A stretch of DNA of 5,588 nt from Thermoactinomycetaceae bacterium (GCA_025449475.1 JANWJM010000079.1:1-5588); one strand, 5' to 3'. Positions 1-5,259 are shown, numbered from the stretch's first letter. Numbers and translations are program-made. The notes: generated from the sequence alone by a model not told the origin.

Positions 1-52
1 ATTTGATTCATGAAAAACGAGAGCGCCTAGGACAATCCAAACCTACCTTCAA

Positions 53-880
53 GTGGTAACTGATTTATCGAAATGGTATGAAAAACAAAATGGTGAAAAA
101 TTTGATCCGCGGGAAACATCTGCATATGACCTTCAGCGATTTATCCAAACATTAATGGCCAATCAGGAGCAAGCTACCATAAACAAAAAGATTGCTTCGC
201 TTAAAACGTACTGGAAGTTCCTTCTTGAAACAGAACGAGTTCACACCGACCCATCCCGCAAGCTGAAGATGAAGTCACTGTCCTCTTCACAACTGGCTCC
301 CAAATGGCTTACACCACGGGAACGTTCCAAATTTCTTGACTATCTGGAAAGCCCGACGATTGAGAAGAACGATTGGAAACGGCTCCGGAATATCGCAATG
401 GGGCAGCTGATGCTCCAAGCTGGCCTCCGTGTGTCGGAGGTGTCGAACCTTGATTTGGACGATCTGATAGCCTTCGACAATCGGAGAGAACGCAAAGTTC
501 GGGTTCGATACAGCAAGCACGGGCGGTCTCGGGACGTTCCTCTCAATCTCGATGTTACAAAATCCCTTCAAGCCTGGCTTGAAGTACGAGGAGAATCCAA
601 AAACAACGATTCAGCAGTATTTCTTTCCGAGCGAAAAACAAGGATCTCCGAACGGGCGATCCAAAAAGCGATGGAGAAAGTATTCACGGCTGCAAACCTA
701 TCCTATTCTTGCCACTCCCTTCGCCATACGGCAGCGAAATTGTGGGTGGATCACAAGGGGATTGAAGTGGCGCAGCGCCTTCTGGGGCATGAGAATATCC
801 AAACCACACAACGGTATGTCACACCAAGTGAGCATGACTTGCGAGATGCCGTCAATGCTACAAGTTCAGAAATCGATTAG
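53..880 (+). CDS. Tyrosine recombinase / phage-type integrase (XerC/D-like), 5' end interrupted
   Basis: Site-specific DNA recombinase of the tyrosine integrase family, which cuts and rejoins DNA through a covalent phosphotyrosine. Numbered from the GTG at 53, an N-terminal SAM-like core-binding domain covers about residues 1-80 and the catalytic domain about 85-265. The expected residues are all visible: R126 in AGLRVSEV, K155 in YSKHGRSR, H221 and R224 in HSLRH, H246 in LLGHENIQTT and nucleophile Y255 in QRYV. The GTG start is doubtful: no ribosome binding site precedes it, and the open frame continues upstream as PRTIQTYLQ, which is the usual start of the core-binding domain, back to a TGA at 11-13. 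An ATG at 10 begins MKNESA in another frame and stops at 28-30, so a single-base shift near 25 would give MKNESAPRTIQTYL. The gene therefore has either a frameshift, an unrecognised start or a sequence error at its 5' end. The C-terminus is intact. It probably moves the element carrying this region, but no attachment site was recognised. Confidence 0.88.
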   Translation: MVTDLSKWYEKQNGEKFDPRETSAYDLQRFIQTLMANQEQATINKKIASLKTYWKFLLETERVHTDPSRKLKMKSLSSSQLAPKWLTPRERSKFLDYLESPTIEKNDWKRLRNIAMGQLMLQAGLRVSEVSNLDLDDLIAFDNRRERKVRVRYSKHGRSRDVPLNLDVTKSLQAWLEVRGESKNNDSAVFLSERKTRISERAIQKAMEKVFTAANLSYSCHSLRHTAAKLWVDHKGIEVAQRLLGHENIQTTQRYVTPSEHDLRDAVNATSSEID

Positions 881-912
881 CTGTACCCACATCAAGAGGG
901 AACGCAAAAGGC

Positions 913-1155
913 ATGGAAACGAAACGATGGAAAGAAATCGCCCATCTGAAAATGGAAGAGGATTTTTGGGAATATTACCTTGCACAAGATGGGCTGGAGT
1001 TTGAGGATGACTTTGTAATAGTAGAGTATGGAAGAAACAATTGGGCTGTTTTTCCCACTGTTCAATGGGTGAATAAAGTCAGATGGAATGGTTCCAAAAT
1101 CGTCAAGCGCGGTTCAAGAAAAGAGTTGATAGATTGGTGGTACTCGTTGAATTAA
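913..1155 (+). CDS. Small hypothetical protein, 80 aa
   Basis: I do not recognise a family. The protein is short, acidic in its first half (EEDFWEYYLAQDGLEFEDDF) and basic in its second (KVRWNGSKIVKRGSRKE), with many aromatic residues (eight Trp). It has no signal peptide or membrane segment, so it is probably cytoplasmic. The start is the ATG at 913, with AGAGGGA at 895-901 about 11 bases upstream, somewhat far but usable. It begins 32 bases after the recombinase stop and is followed by two terminator-like hairpins, so it is likely the last gene of the same + strand unit. Accessory proteins of this size often sit next to integrases, but no function such as excisionase can be assigned: no helix-turn-helix is apparent. 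Confidence 0.6.
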   Translation: METKRWKEIAHLKMEEDFWEYYLAQDGLEFEDDFVIVEYGRNNWAVFPTVQWVNKVRWNGSKIVKRGSRKELIDWWYSLN

Positions 1156-1186
1156 TCGGACTACCTAGATCATTTCTAGAGAAATG

Positions 1187-1227
1187 AAAATGACTTGAGA
1201 TCCATTGAGGGAACTCAAGTCATTTTT
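1187..1227 (+). terminator. Intrinsic terminator, probably bidirectional
   Basis: A perfect 13-bp stem is formed by AAAATGACTTGAG (1187-1199) and CTCAAGTCATTTT (1214-1226), with a 14-base loop and a T run at 1223-1227. It lies 32 bases after the stop of the 80-residue gene. The A run on the 5' arm gives a T run on the opposite strand, so it could also act as a backup terminator for the pAgo transcript. A smaller perfect hairpin, TCATTTC-TAGA-GAAATGA (1170-1187), abuts it. Confidence 0.75.
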
Positions 1228-1281
1228 CCATTACTCGATCGATGATTCCCAGATTGATATGATTATAGTATGAAAAGGATG

Positions 1282-1314
1282 AAAGGGCCTAGGTTTTCAC
1301 CTTGGCCTTTTTTT
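1282..1314 (+). terminator. Terminator-like hairpin with T7 tail
   Basis: The imperfect stem AAAGGGCCTAGG (1282-1293) pairs with CCTTGGCCTTT (1300-1310), with one bulge and one mismatch and a 6-base loop, followed by seven T at 1308-1314. The orientation fits + strand transcription and would keep readthrough from the recombinase unit out of the convergent pAgo gene. In the minus direction it lacks a good T tract. Confidence 0.55.
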
Positions 1315-1345
1315 CATTTGTTTATCGATTAACACTCTGGCTTAA

Positions 1346-2389
1346 TCAAACAGACTGAATGGGCATTTCCACCATCGGTAACAATCCACGGGCAAAGAAG
1401 CTAGCTGTTTTGTCAGCATAGTTGATGGTCGAGGGTAATCGAGATGGGTTTATGGCATGAAGATTCATAAACGTCAGGTTATAAACGTCATAAAGAATCT
1501 TTTCGAAGGGAAGAACACTGGTTTTTTGAGTCACCCGGAAAGGCTGGGCCATTCCTATAAATCCACTTGGGTTGGTGGTGCAAAGAAATGCTGTCCGTTC
1601 TGCAAATTTAACATAAGCATCACCCTTTGGATTTTCCCATGGAGTTTCTTTTGTAGCGTTGTCTGGCTTTCGTGACAGTCGGCGTTTGACTTTTTTCTGA
1701 ATGGCCACATAATCAAATGGGATGTTTTGAGACTGGAGGATGTTTTGAGACTGGAGGATGTTTTGAATTATTTCAACTTCCCCTTTATGATCTTTTCCGT
1801 CCCGGTGAAAGGTTATATGACGGGGAAGGCGACCATATTTTTGCTTAAACTTCATCAACGTCTGGAAAATGACCTCTTCCCATGTCTCCTGCCTGATAAT
1901 CTCGCCTCTTTCTACGTTAGACATCGGCTTAGTCCAAAGTGGAATACCATCTTGGCCGACAACCTGAACGACTCCAGTTATATGAATGTCCCGATCATGG
2001 TAAACATCTACGCCTATCAAACATTCAGACTGAAGTGGTGTCTGAAGTCTCCACGGATGGATACCCAGTTTTACATAAATACCAAGCAAAAGGTTCATGA
2101 GTACTTCTTGTTGGAGTTTTTCACTTGTTTCATATGCGACAACTTGTGTACGAAGGGCATTTTCTCTCCCTAACTCCCGCTTGAGGATTGTATAAAAATC
2201 CTCACTTCCGACCCTCGATTTTAAATTACTCTGTTTTACCACTACCAGAATCGGATGATCTGAAATCATTTGTGGGGATACTTCTCGTAGCTTTTCACGA
2301 AGCTTAAATGGATCGTCCAAGGGAATTCGTTTAATCCTGCCACTATTGAAATCTGGCTGAAGGAGAGGCACGCCTAATCGTTTAGACAA
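1346..2389 (-). CDS. Prokaryotic Argonaute, C-terminal part (MID and PIWI), separated by a frameshift
   Basis: C-terminal half of a long pAgo, a guide-directed nuclease. Numbered from the TTG at 2389, the MID domain covers about residues 1-120. It holds Y66, K70, Q82 and K107, spaced like the Tyr-Lys-Gln-Lys pocket that binds the guide 5' phosphate (Y529, K533, Q545 and K570 of human AGO2). The PIWI domain (about 120-347) has D128 in LIGVDVYHD, a candidate glutamate finger at E163 (E160 is the alternative), D197 in TFHRDGK and D326 in NYADKTASFFARG. This is a full DEDD set with spacing like known catalytic pAgos. A tandem ILQSQN duplication lies at 211-222. The open frame continues upstream of TTG as EELAD and joins the N-terminal half if one T of the T8 run is skipped, giving about 736 residues. 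Separate translation is possible: GAGGAA (2404-2399) lies 9 bases before the TTG. Nuclease activity is inferred. Confidence 0.92.
   Translation of the reverse strand: MSKRLGVPLLQPDFNSGRIKRIPLDDPFKLREKLREVSPQMISDHPILVVVKQSNLKSRVGSEDFYTILKRELGRENALRTQVVAYETSEKLQQEVLMNLLLGIYVKLGIHPWRLQTPLQSECLIGVDVYHDRDIHITGVVQVVGQDGIPLWTKPMSNVERGEIIRQETWEEVIFQTLMKFKQKYGRLPRHITFHRDGKDHKGEVEIIQNILQSQNILQSQNIPFDYVAIQKKVKRRLSRKPDNATKETPWENPKGDAYVKFAERTAFLCTTNPSGFIGMAQPFRVTQKTSVLPFEKILYDVYNLTFMNLHAINPSRLPSTINYADKTASFFARGLLPMVEMPIQSV
1720..1766. repeat. 18-bp tandem repeat, 2.6 copies, inside the PIWI domain
   Basis: On the + strand the unit GGATGTTTTGAGACTGGA occurs at 1720-1737 and 1738-1755, followed by a partial copy GGATGTTTTGA at 1756-1766. 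The copies are identical, so the duplication is recent or still changing. The unit is a multiple of three and encodes ILQSQN twice (residues 211-222 of the C-terminal part), in a segment between the second catalytic Asp and the next core strand. Confidence 0.9.
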
Positions 2390-2401
2390 ATCGGCTAATT
2401 C

Positions 2402-2414
2402 CTCAAAAAAAAGG
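2402..2414 (-). other. Frameshift / possible recoding site joining the two pAgo frames
   Basis: On the minus strand the first frame reads CCT TTT TTT TGA (2414-2403). Eight T occupy 2412-2405. If a Phe-tRNA on the last TTT moves forward one base it still pairs with TTT, and the next codon becomes GAG, entering the PIWI frame. This has the form of the known RF2 gene site (CTT TGA C). RNA polymerase slippage on T8, a real mutation or a homopolymer sequencing error would give the same pattern. A purine-rich GGAGAG lies 17 bases before the TGA, farther than the stimulatory Shine-Dalgarno sequence in RF2. Confidence 0.75.
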
Positions 2415-3557
2415 AAAATAAAACTCTCCGCTCTTTTTTCTTTGGGTACATTGACTGGCTATTTCTTGGTCAATCAAAAATTGAACTTCAACCGGCTGGG
2501 TGGGAGGCTGCCATACACCGCCTTTCAATAATGATTTAGTGACTTTTTGGTTTGTTGTAACTCCTTTACCAAACTCCAAAACGGGATTTTTCATTCTCAA
2601 TATCTTGTACCCATTGTATTGAGCTACAAGTCCACGCCGTTTATACCGAAGTTGAAAGTGACTTTCATTTTGGGACCATGTACTTAATACTGGATTCATA
2701 ATTTTATTAATCAATGCATCCATCCGCTCATTAGCTGTCAGCTTAGCCTTATCCTTGAGATATTTGGGAACTGTCTCCCATGTACAAACTAATCTCAGTA
2801 ACTGAGGAATGAAATGAAATTCTTCTCCCTTAGAATTGACACAGACAACCGCAGGGGTATCAGGTGGGATTGATTCGACAAAACGTCCTAGCCCTTGGTG
2901 TTGATAATATTCAATTAAATTCTGGCCAGCTATGAAGGGGTAAGATATCGGTTTGTCTGAGACTCGTTTAAATGTCCAAGTATTATGTTTTACAATATCC
3001 CGGACTTTGCAATCGGTCTTAACTAAGGGAGAACGTTCTGTGATAAAGTTGTACAAGCTTTTTTGGAAAGTGAACTCGTGAGATAAATCAAAGCCAACAG
3101 TGATTGAACCTTTCGGATCAACCGTAATGTCATACATCAGGACTCGAGATACATCATATTCTTTGTCTTTAATTCGATCGGCAACAGAGTAAAGAATTGG
3201 TTTGTTTCGATGAGATCGAAAACGCTTAGGATCCTGTGCTCTCTTTAATTGTTCGGATAGTAAACGTTCCAACAATCGACGCTCGGTTGGAGAGTCTAAA
3301 TTAATCACACGATAATCATCATCAATATACTTAACGTCGCCCCATTCTTTAATTTGTTCAAACGCCCCTAGTAAATGAGCCGCACTTTGGATATTCATCC
3401 AATCATTTTCACGACGGACTTGGTATTTCAACCTAGCTGTATCAGATTCAATTCCCTGTGCATCCATGTTCTTTTGTGGAATCCAGTAAAGGTGAATAGG
3501 AATTTCAGAGGCATTTGTGTCTAGAACCCACTCAGTAATAACATGAGAAAGACTCAT
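2403..3557 (-). CDS. Prokaryotic Argonaute, N-terminal part (N, L1, PAZ, L2, start of MID)
   Basis: N-terminal half of the same long pAgo. About residues 1-110 form the N domain and 111-150 linker L1. A PAZ-like domain, which in this family holds the guide 3' end, covers about 160-260; its clearest part is NLIEYYQHQG followed by TPAVVCVNSKGEEFHFIPQLL (213-254). L2 follows (about 261-345) with the family-typical NPVLEFGKGV (324-333) and LLKGGVWQPP (343-352), and the MID domain starts near 355 (PVEVQFLIDQ). The frame ends in FYFPFF-TGA inside the MID domain, too early for a complete pAgo. Skipping one T gives FPFFEELADLSKRL and continues into the downstream frame. The ATG at 3557 is well supported by GGAGGTG (3571-3565), 7 bases upstream. 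A full PAZ plus the catalytic set downstream fits the long-A class, which usually acts alone against plasmid and phage DNA. Guide and target type (DNA or RNA) cannot be read from the sequence. Confidence 0.9.
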   Translation of the reverse strand: MSLSHVITEWVLDTNASEIPIHLYWIPQKNMDAQGIESDTARLKYQVRRENDWMNIQSAAHLLGAFEQIKEWGDVKYIDDDYRVINLDSPTERRLLERLLSEQLKRAQDPKRFRSHRNKPILYSVADRIKDKEYDVSRVLMYDITVDPKGSITVGFDLSHEFTFQKSLYNFITERSPLVKTDCKVRDIVKHNTWTFKRVSDKPISYPFIAGQNLIEYYQHQGLGRFVESIPPDTPAVVCVNSKGEEFHFIPQLLRLVCTWETVPKYLKDKAKLTANERMDALINKIMNPVLSTWSQNESHFQLRYKRRGLVAQYNGYKILRMKNPVLEFGKGVTTNQKVTKSLLKGGVWQPPTQPVEVQFLIDQEIASQCTQRKKSGEFYFPFF

Positions 3558-3564
3558 TTGACGA

Positions 3565-3571
3565 CACCTCC
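3565..3571 (-). promoter_or_regulatory. Ribosome binding site of the pAgo gene
   Basis: GGAGGTG on the minus strand ends 7 bases before the ATG at 3557, an ideal distance. It fixes the start and shows that the gene is set up for efficient translation initiation. Confidence 0.85.
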
Positions 3572-3678
3572 ATCAAGAATATTCACACAGATAATTTGTT
3601 TTTCTTTCTATTGTTAAATTCCTTCTTTAGCAAAAGGTATCTATAAAAATGACCGAACTAGTTGTTACAAACCAACAT

Positions 3679-3726
3679 AGAATATTCGTTCCTAGAAGGA
3701 CTTATATAAACCGGAACGAATACTCT
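3679..3726. repeat. 14-bp inverted repeat in the divergent promoter region
   Basis: AGAATATTCGTTCC (3679-3692) and GGAACGAATACTCT (3713-3726) are inverted copies with 13 of 14 positions matching, separated by 20 bases. The spacer holds TATAAA (3705-3710), a possible -10 element for the membrane protein gene, although no good -35 is seen. The arms could bind a dimeric regulator acting on both the pAgo and the membrane protein gene, or form an RNA hairpin in the 5' leader. It is too far upstream and lacks the T tract for a terminator. Confidence 0.7.
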
Positions 3727-3763
3727 TACTAATCCAATGGAACAAAAAAGGATGTGATAGAGT

Positions 3764-4447
3764 TTGTTTAGTTGGATTAATCGAACATTCCCTACCGTCT
3801 CTATGGCGTATTTCGTCATCGTGTTATACATTGCGGCATGGATCTACCCTGAAGTACGTTGGAAAGCGATTCAACTTGTTAGTCCATATGAATCTGACAT
3901 TGTGTATTGGTCAAATATAGTGATTGCCATTATCGTAGCCTATATGATTTTCGCAGTATTCGGGATTGTGGATGGATGGTCATATTACTTCCACAACTAC
4001 GTTTGGAAAGGGGCGGTCCGGCTCTTCACCATCTTTGCTGCACTCTTTTTTGTACGGATCGATGAACCTTGGAACTTTTGGCTTAAGAACATACCTCGTC
4101 GTGCAGAACAAGCATGGCTGATCGCCAAACCGTATTTAATAAGTGTAGGTAAATGGTTACTCGATGGCCTTGTCTTATGGTTGAAAATTGTGGAGTGGCT
4201 CCTCATCGCGGGTGGAGTGTTGGTAATATTGACATGGATCATTCTCATCACCATGGGAATGATTCGAGGTCATGATTACAAAGAAACAGTAGAGAACTGG
4301 AGTAAGCGTGTCCTTAACTTGGTTAAAAAAGTGAGAGAAAATCTAGAGAAGGTACATATAAAAAATAAACGAAGACAAAGAACAAAAGAAACGGGAACAA
4401 ATACTCAAGAAACAACTGAAAAACCACAAGAGAGAATAAACGCTTAG
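3764..4447 (+). CDS. Multi-pass membrane protein of unknown function, divergent from pAgo
   Basis: I do not recognise a family. Hydrophobic segments are visible at about residues 13-28, 49-69, 83-98 and 144-167, with a weaker amphipathic stretch at 119-142. The last 60 residues (168-227) are hydrophilic and strongly basic (KRVLNLVKKVRENLEKVHIK, then NKRRQR), partly helical or coiled-coil-like, and by the positive-inside rule probably cytoplasmic. No enzymatic motif is seen. The TTG start at 3764 is chosen because AAGGATGTGAT (3748-3758), one mismatch from the full anti-16S sequence, lies just upstream; the next candidate is the ATG at 3803, which would remove the first 13 residues and cut close to the first membrane segment. 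The gene is divergent from the pAgo across 206 bases and ends at a strong terminator, so it is a single-gene unit. Some Argonaute systems pair with membrane effectors, but those are mainly catalytically inactive long-B or short pAgos, so a partnership here is only a hypothesis. Confidence 0.82.
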   Translation: MFSWINRTFPTVSMAYFVIVLYIAAWIYPEVRWKAIQLVSPYESDIVYWSNIVIAIIVAYMIFAVFGIVDGWSYYFHNYVWKGAVRLFTIFAALFFVRIDEPWNFWLKNIPRRAEQAWLIAKPYLISVGKWLLDGLVLWLKIVEWLLIAGGVLVILTWIILITMGMIRGHDYKETVENWSKRVLNLVKKVRENLEKVHIKNKRRQRTKETGTNTQETTEKPQERINA

Positions 4448-4476
4448 ACTAGGGCACTGGATCCAAAAAAAGCGAA

Positions 4477-4510
4477 AAGACCAGGTGGTAAAAACCTGGT
4501 CTTATTTTTT
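4477..4510 (+). terminator. Intrinsic terminator of the membrane protein gene
   Basis: A perfect 10-bp stem, AAGACCAGGT (4477-4486) with ACCTGGTCTT (4494-4503), has a 7-base loop and is followed by six T at 4505-4510. It lies 30 bases after the TAG stop. Confidence 0.92.
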
Positions 4511-4652
4511 GGGTAAATGCTGCTTCTTCAAAATCATGGTTAACACATCTCCTCTTGATAATATTATCTACAAAGTGAGAACTGTCATTGCTCCCCTCCC
4601 AACCAAAGCAGCATATGTTTGCTGTTCAAACTAGTTGATATTTTTTTCATTG

Positions 4653-4682
4653 AAAAAAGCCAGGGTCACTCTTCGCCTGGCT
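4653..4682 (-). terminator. Intrinsic terminator overlapping the end of the HTH gene
   Basis: On the minus strand AGCCAGG (4682-4676) pairs with CCTGGCT (4664-4658) and is followed by a T run (4658-4653). The 5' arm lies inside the last codons of the regulator gene and its TGA stop is in the loop, so the terminator is built into the gene end. Confidence 0.8.
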
Positions 4683-4941
4683 CTTTCATATAGTCCGGTT
4701 TCTCCTTTTCCTCGACGATCTCAAACAAATCCCAAAACTCAAGATCGAGTCCCTTCATCAGTGAAGCCACTGTACTGGGGTCTACCGTCTTACTTTTGTC
4801 AAAGCGGGAAATCTTGGGTTGAGCCACGCCGCTTTTCATCGCTGCTTGGTCTTGAGTCCAGCCCTTTTCCTTTAACGTTTTTGACAATTTTCCTTTCACT
4901 ACACAGATGGGATCTTGAATGCTGGTGTTTGTTTTTCTCAA
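4666..4941 (-). CDS. XRE-family helix-turn-helix transcriptional regulator, 91 aa
   Basis: Small DNA-binding protein of the Cro/cI (XRE) type. From the TTG at 4941, the helix-turn-helix domain covers about residues 14-72: LSKTLKEKGWTQDQAAMKSGVAQPKISRFDKSKTVDPSTVASLMKGL, with helix 2 at TQDQAAMKSG, the turn, and recognition helix AQPKISRFDKS. A short acidic tail follows (EIVEEKEKPDYMKEPGEE) and there is no separate effector domain. The frame is open back to 5016, but the TTG at 4941 is chosen because TAGGAGGTGA (4958-4949) lies 7 bases before it; a longer form would place the -10 element inside the gene. It is divergent from the 19-residue micropeptide, with repeated TGTATAA sites over both promoters, so self-repression and control of the micropeptide are likely. 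It resembles the antitoxin or repressor of small two-gene modules. Its targets are inferred. Confidence 0.85.
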   Translation of the reverse strand: MRKTNTSIQDPICVVKGKLSKTLKEKGWTQDQAAMKSGVAQPKISRFDKSKTVDPSTVASLMKGLDLEFWDLFEIVEEKEKPDYMKEPGEE

Positions 4942-4948
4942 CAGCGGC

Positions 4949-4957
4949 TCACCTCCT
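4949..4957 (-). promoter_or_regulatory. Ribosome binding site that sets the TTG start of the HTH gene
   Basis: AGGAGGTGA on the minus strand (4957-4949) is nearly a perfect match to the 16S 3' end and lies 7 bases before the TTG at 4941. It rules out the longer upstream starts. Confidence 0.85.
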
Positions 4958-4965
4958 AAATCTTT

Positions 4966-4971
4966 ATTATA
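4966..4971 (-). promoter_or_regulatory. Possible -10 element of the HTH gene promoter
   Basis: A consensus TATAAT on the minus strand (4971-4966) lies just upstream of the regulator's ribosome binding site. The hexamer 17 bases upstream is TTTTTA (4994-4989), a poor -35. The element overlaps an outer TGTATAA half-site, so binding there would block transcription. Confidence 0.45.
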
Positions 4972-5026
4972 CATGAGACATTTTTGTATAAAAAGGGGTT
5001 GTGATACATTAGACACTATTGTATAA
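4967..5026. promoter_or_regulatory. Repeated TGTATAA half-sites, candidate operator of the HTH regulator
   Basis: TTATACA at 4967-4973 and TGTATAA at 4985-4991 form an inverted repeat with an 11-base spacer. A third copy, TGTATAA, is at 5020-5026. The second and third lie in a longer direct repeat: AGACATTTTTGTATAA (4976-4991) and AGACACTATTGTATAA (5011-5026), 14 of 16 identical and 35 bases apart. The sites overlap the -10 elements of both divergent promoters. Binding by the neighbouring regulator is inferred. Confidence 0.6.
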
Positions 5027-5027
5027 T
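4999..5027 (+). promoter_or_regulatory. Promoter of the micropeptide gene
   Basis: TTGTGA (4999-5004) and a consensus TATAAT (5022-5027) are separated by 17 bases, the optimal spacing for the housekeeping sigma-A factor. The promoter faces the strong ribosome binding site at 5045 and the third half-site lies on its -10 element. Confidence 0.72.
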
Positions 5028-5044
5028 ATGGATATAAAGAAAAC

Positions 5045-5054
5045 GGAGGTGATC
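5045..5054 (+). promoter_or_regulatory. Very strong ribosome binding site of the micropeptide
   Basis: GGAGGTGATC is a ten-base match to the anti-Shine-Dalgarno region of 16S rRNA. The GGAGG core ends 9 bases before the ATG at 5059. Such a strong site in front of a 19-codon frame is the main argument that the frame is translated. Confidence 0.75.
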
Positions 5055-5058
5055 AAGG

Positions 5059-5118
5059 ATGCTTACGATACTGCTGTTTTTCGCACATCAAGTGACTGAA
5101 GCCGAACCTGAACAATAA
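5059..5118 (+). CDS. 19-residue hydrophobic micropeptide
   Basis: Reads MLTILLFFAHQVTEAEPEQ and stops at TAA. The first nine residues are hydrophobic and the rest polar and acidic, so the peptide could sit at the membrane surface; it is too short for a full transmembrane helix plus tail. A sigma-A-type promoter and a near-perfect ribosome binding site precede it, and a GC-rich hairpin starts two bases after its stop. It is divergent from an XRE-type regulator. This layout resembles small toxin or leader-peptide loci, but the sequence matches no toxin family that I recognise. Alternatives are a regulatory leader peptide or a signalling peptide. That it is made is well supported; its function is unknown. 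Confidence 0.6.
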   Translation: MLTILLFFAHQVTEAEPEQ

Positions 5119-5119
5119 A

Positions 5120-5143
5120 AGCGCCTGCCACAAGGCAAGCGCT
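5120..5143 (+). other. GC-rich hairpin directly after the micropeptide
   Basis: AGCGCCTGCC (5120-5129) pairs with GGCAAGCGCT (5134-5143) with one mismatch and a four-base loop. There is no T tract, so it is not a standard terminator. It could stabilise the micropeptide mRNA 3' end or form part of a structured RNA continuing through 5200, where CGCCA-GA-TGGCG forms a second short inverted repeat. Confidence 0.6.
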
Positions 5144-5259
5144 GCGCTGCAAGAACTCACCTAATTCTAACACGATCAGCGAAACTCCCGCCAGATGGCG
5201 TAAAAAGAATTTTTCTGTTTTCAACAATTTATAAAAACGGAAAGGAAAGTGATGAAAAC

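Noticed and set aside
552..1004. 150-residue + strand frame overlapping the recombinase and the 80-residue gene
   Set aside because: It runs in another frame through the catalytic part of the recombinase, has low-quality composition and no ribosome binding site.
1727..2173. 148-residue open frame on the + strand inside the pAgo gene
   Set aside because: It lies fully antisense to the MID-PIWI coding sequence, has no ribosome binding site, and its start overlaps the tandem repeat. The opposite strand has clear family motifs.
3650..3670. CGAAC followed by TTGTT in the pAgo upstream region, considered as a LexA-type SOS box
   Set aside because: The Bacillus-type box needs CGAAC-N4-GTTCG. The second half does not match at the required spacing.
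4517..4614. Inverted ATGCTGCTT and AAGCAGCAT (9 bp) 80 bases apart
   Set aside because: The arms are short and widely spaced with no matching gene or mobile element between them; this is likely chance.
4635..4976. 113-residue + strand frame opposite the HTH regulator
   Set aside because: It is antisense to a recognisable helix-turn-helix gene, starts in the regulator's terminator region and lacks a ribosome binding site.
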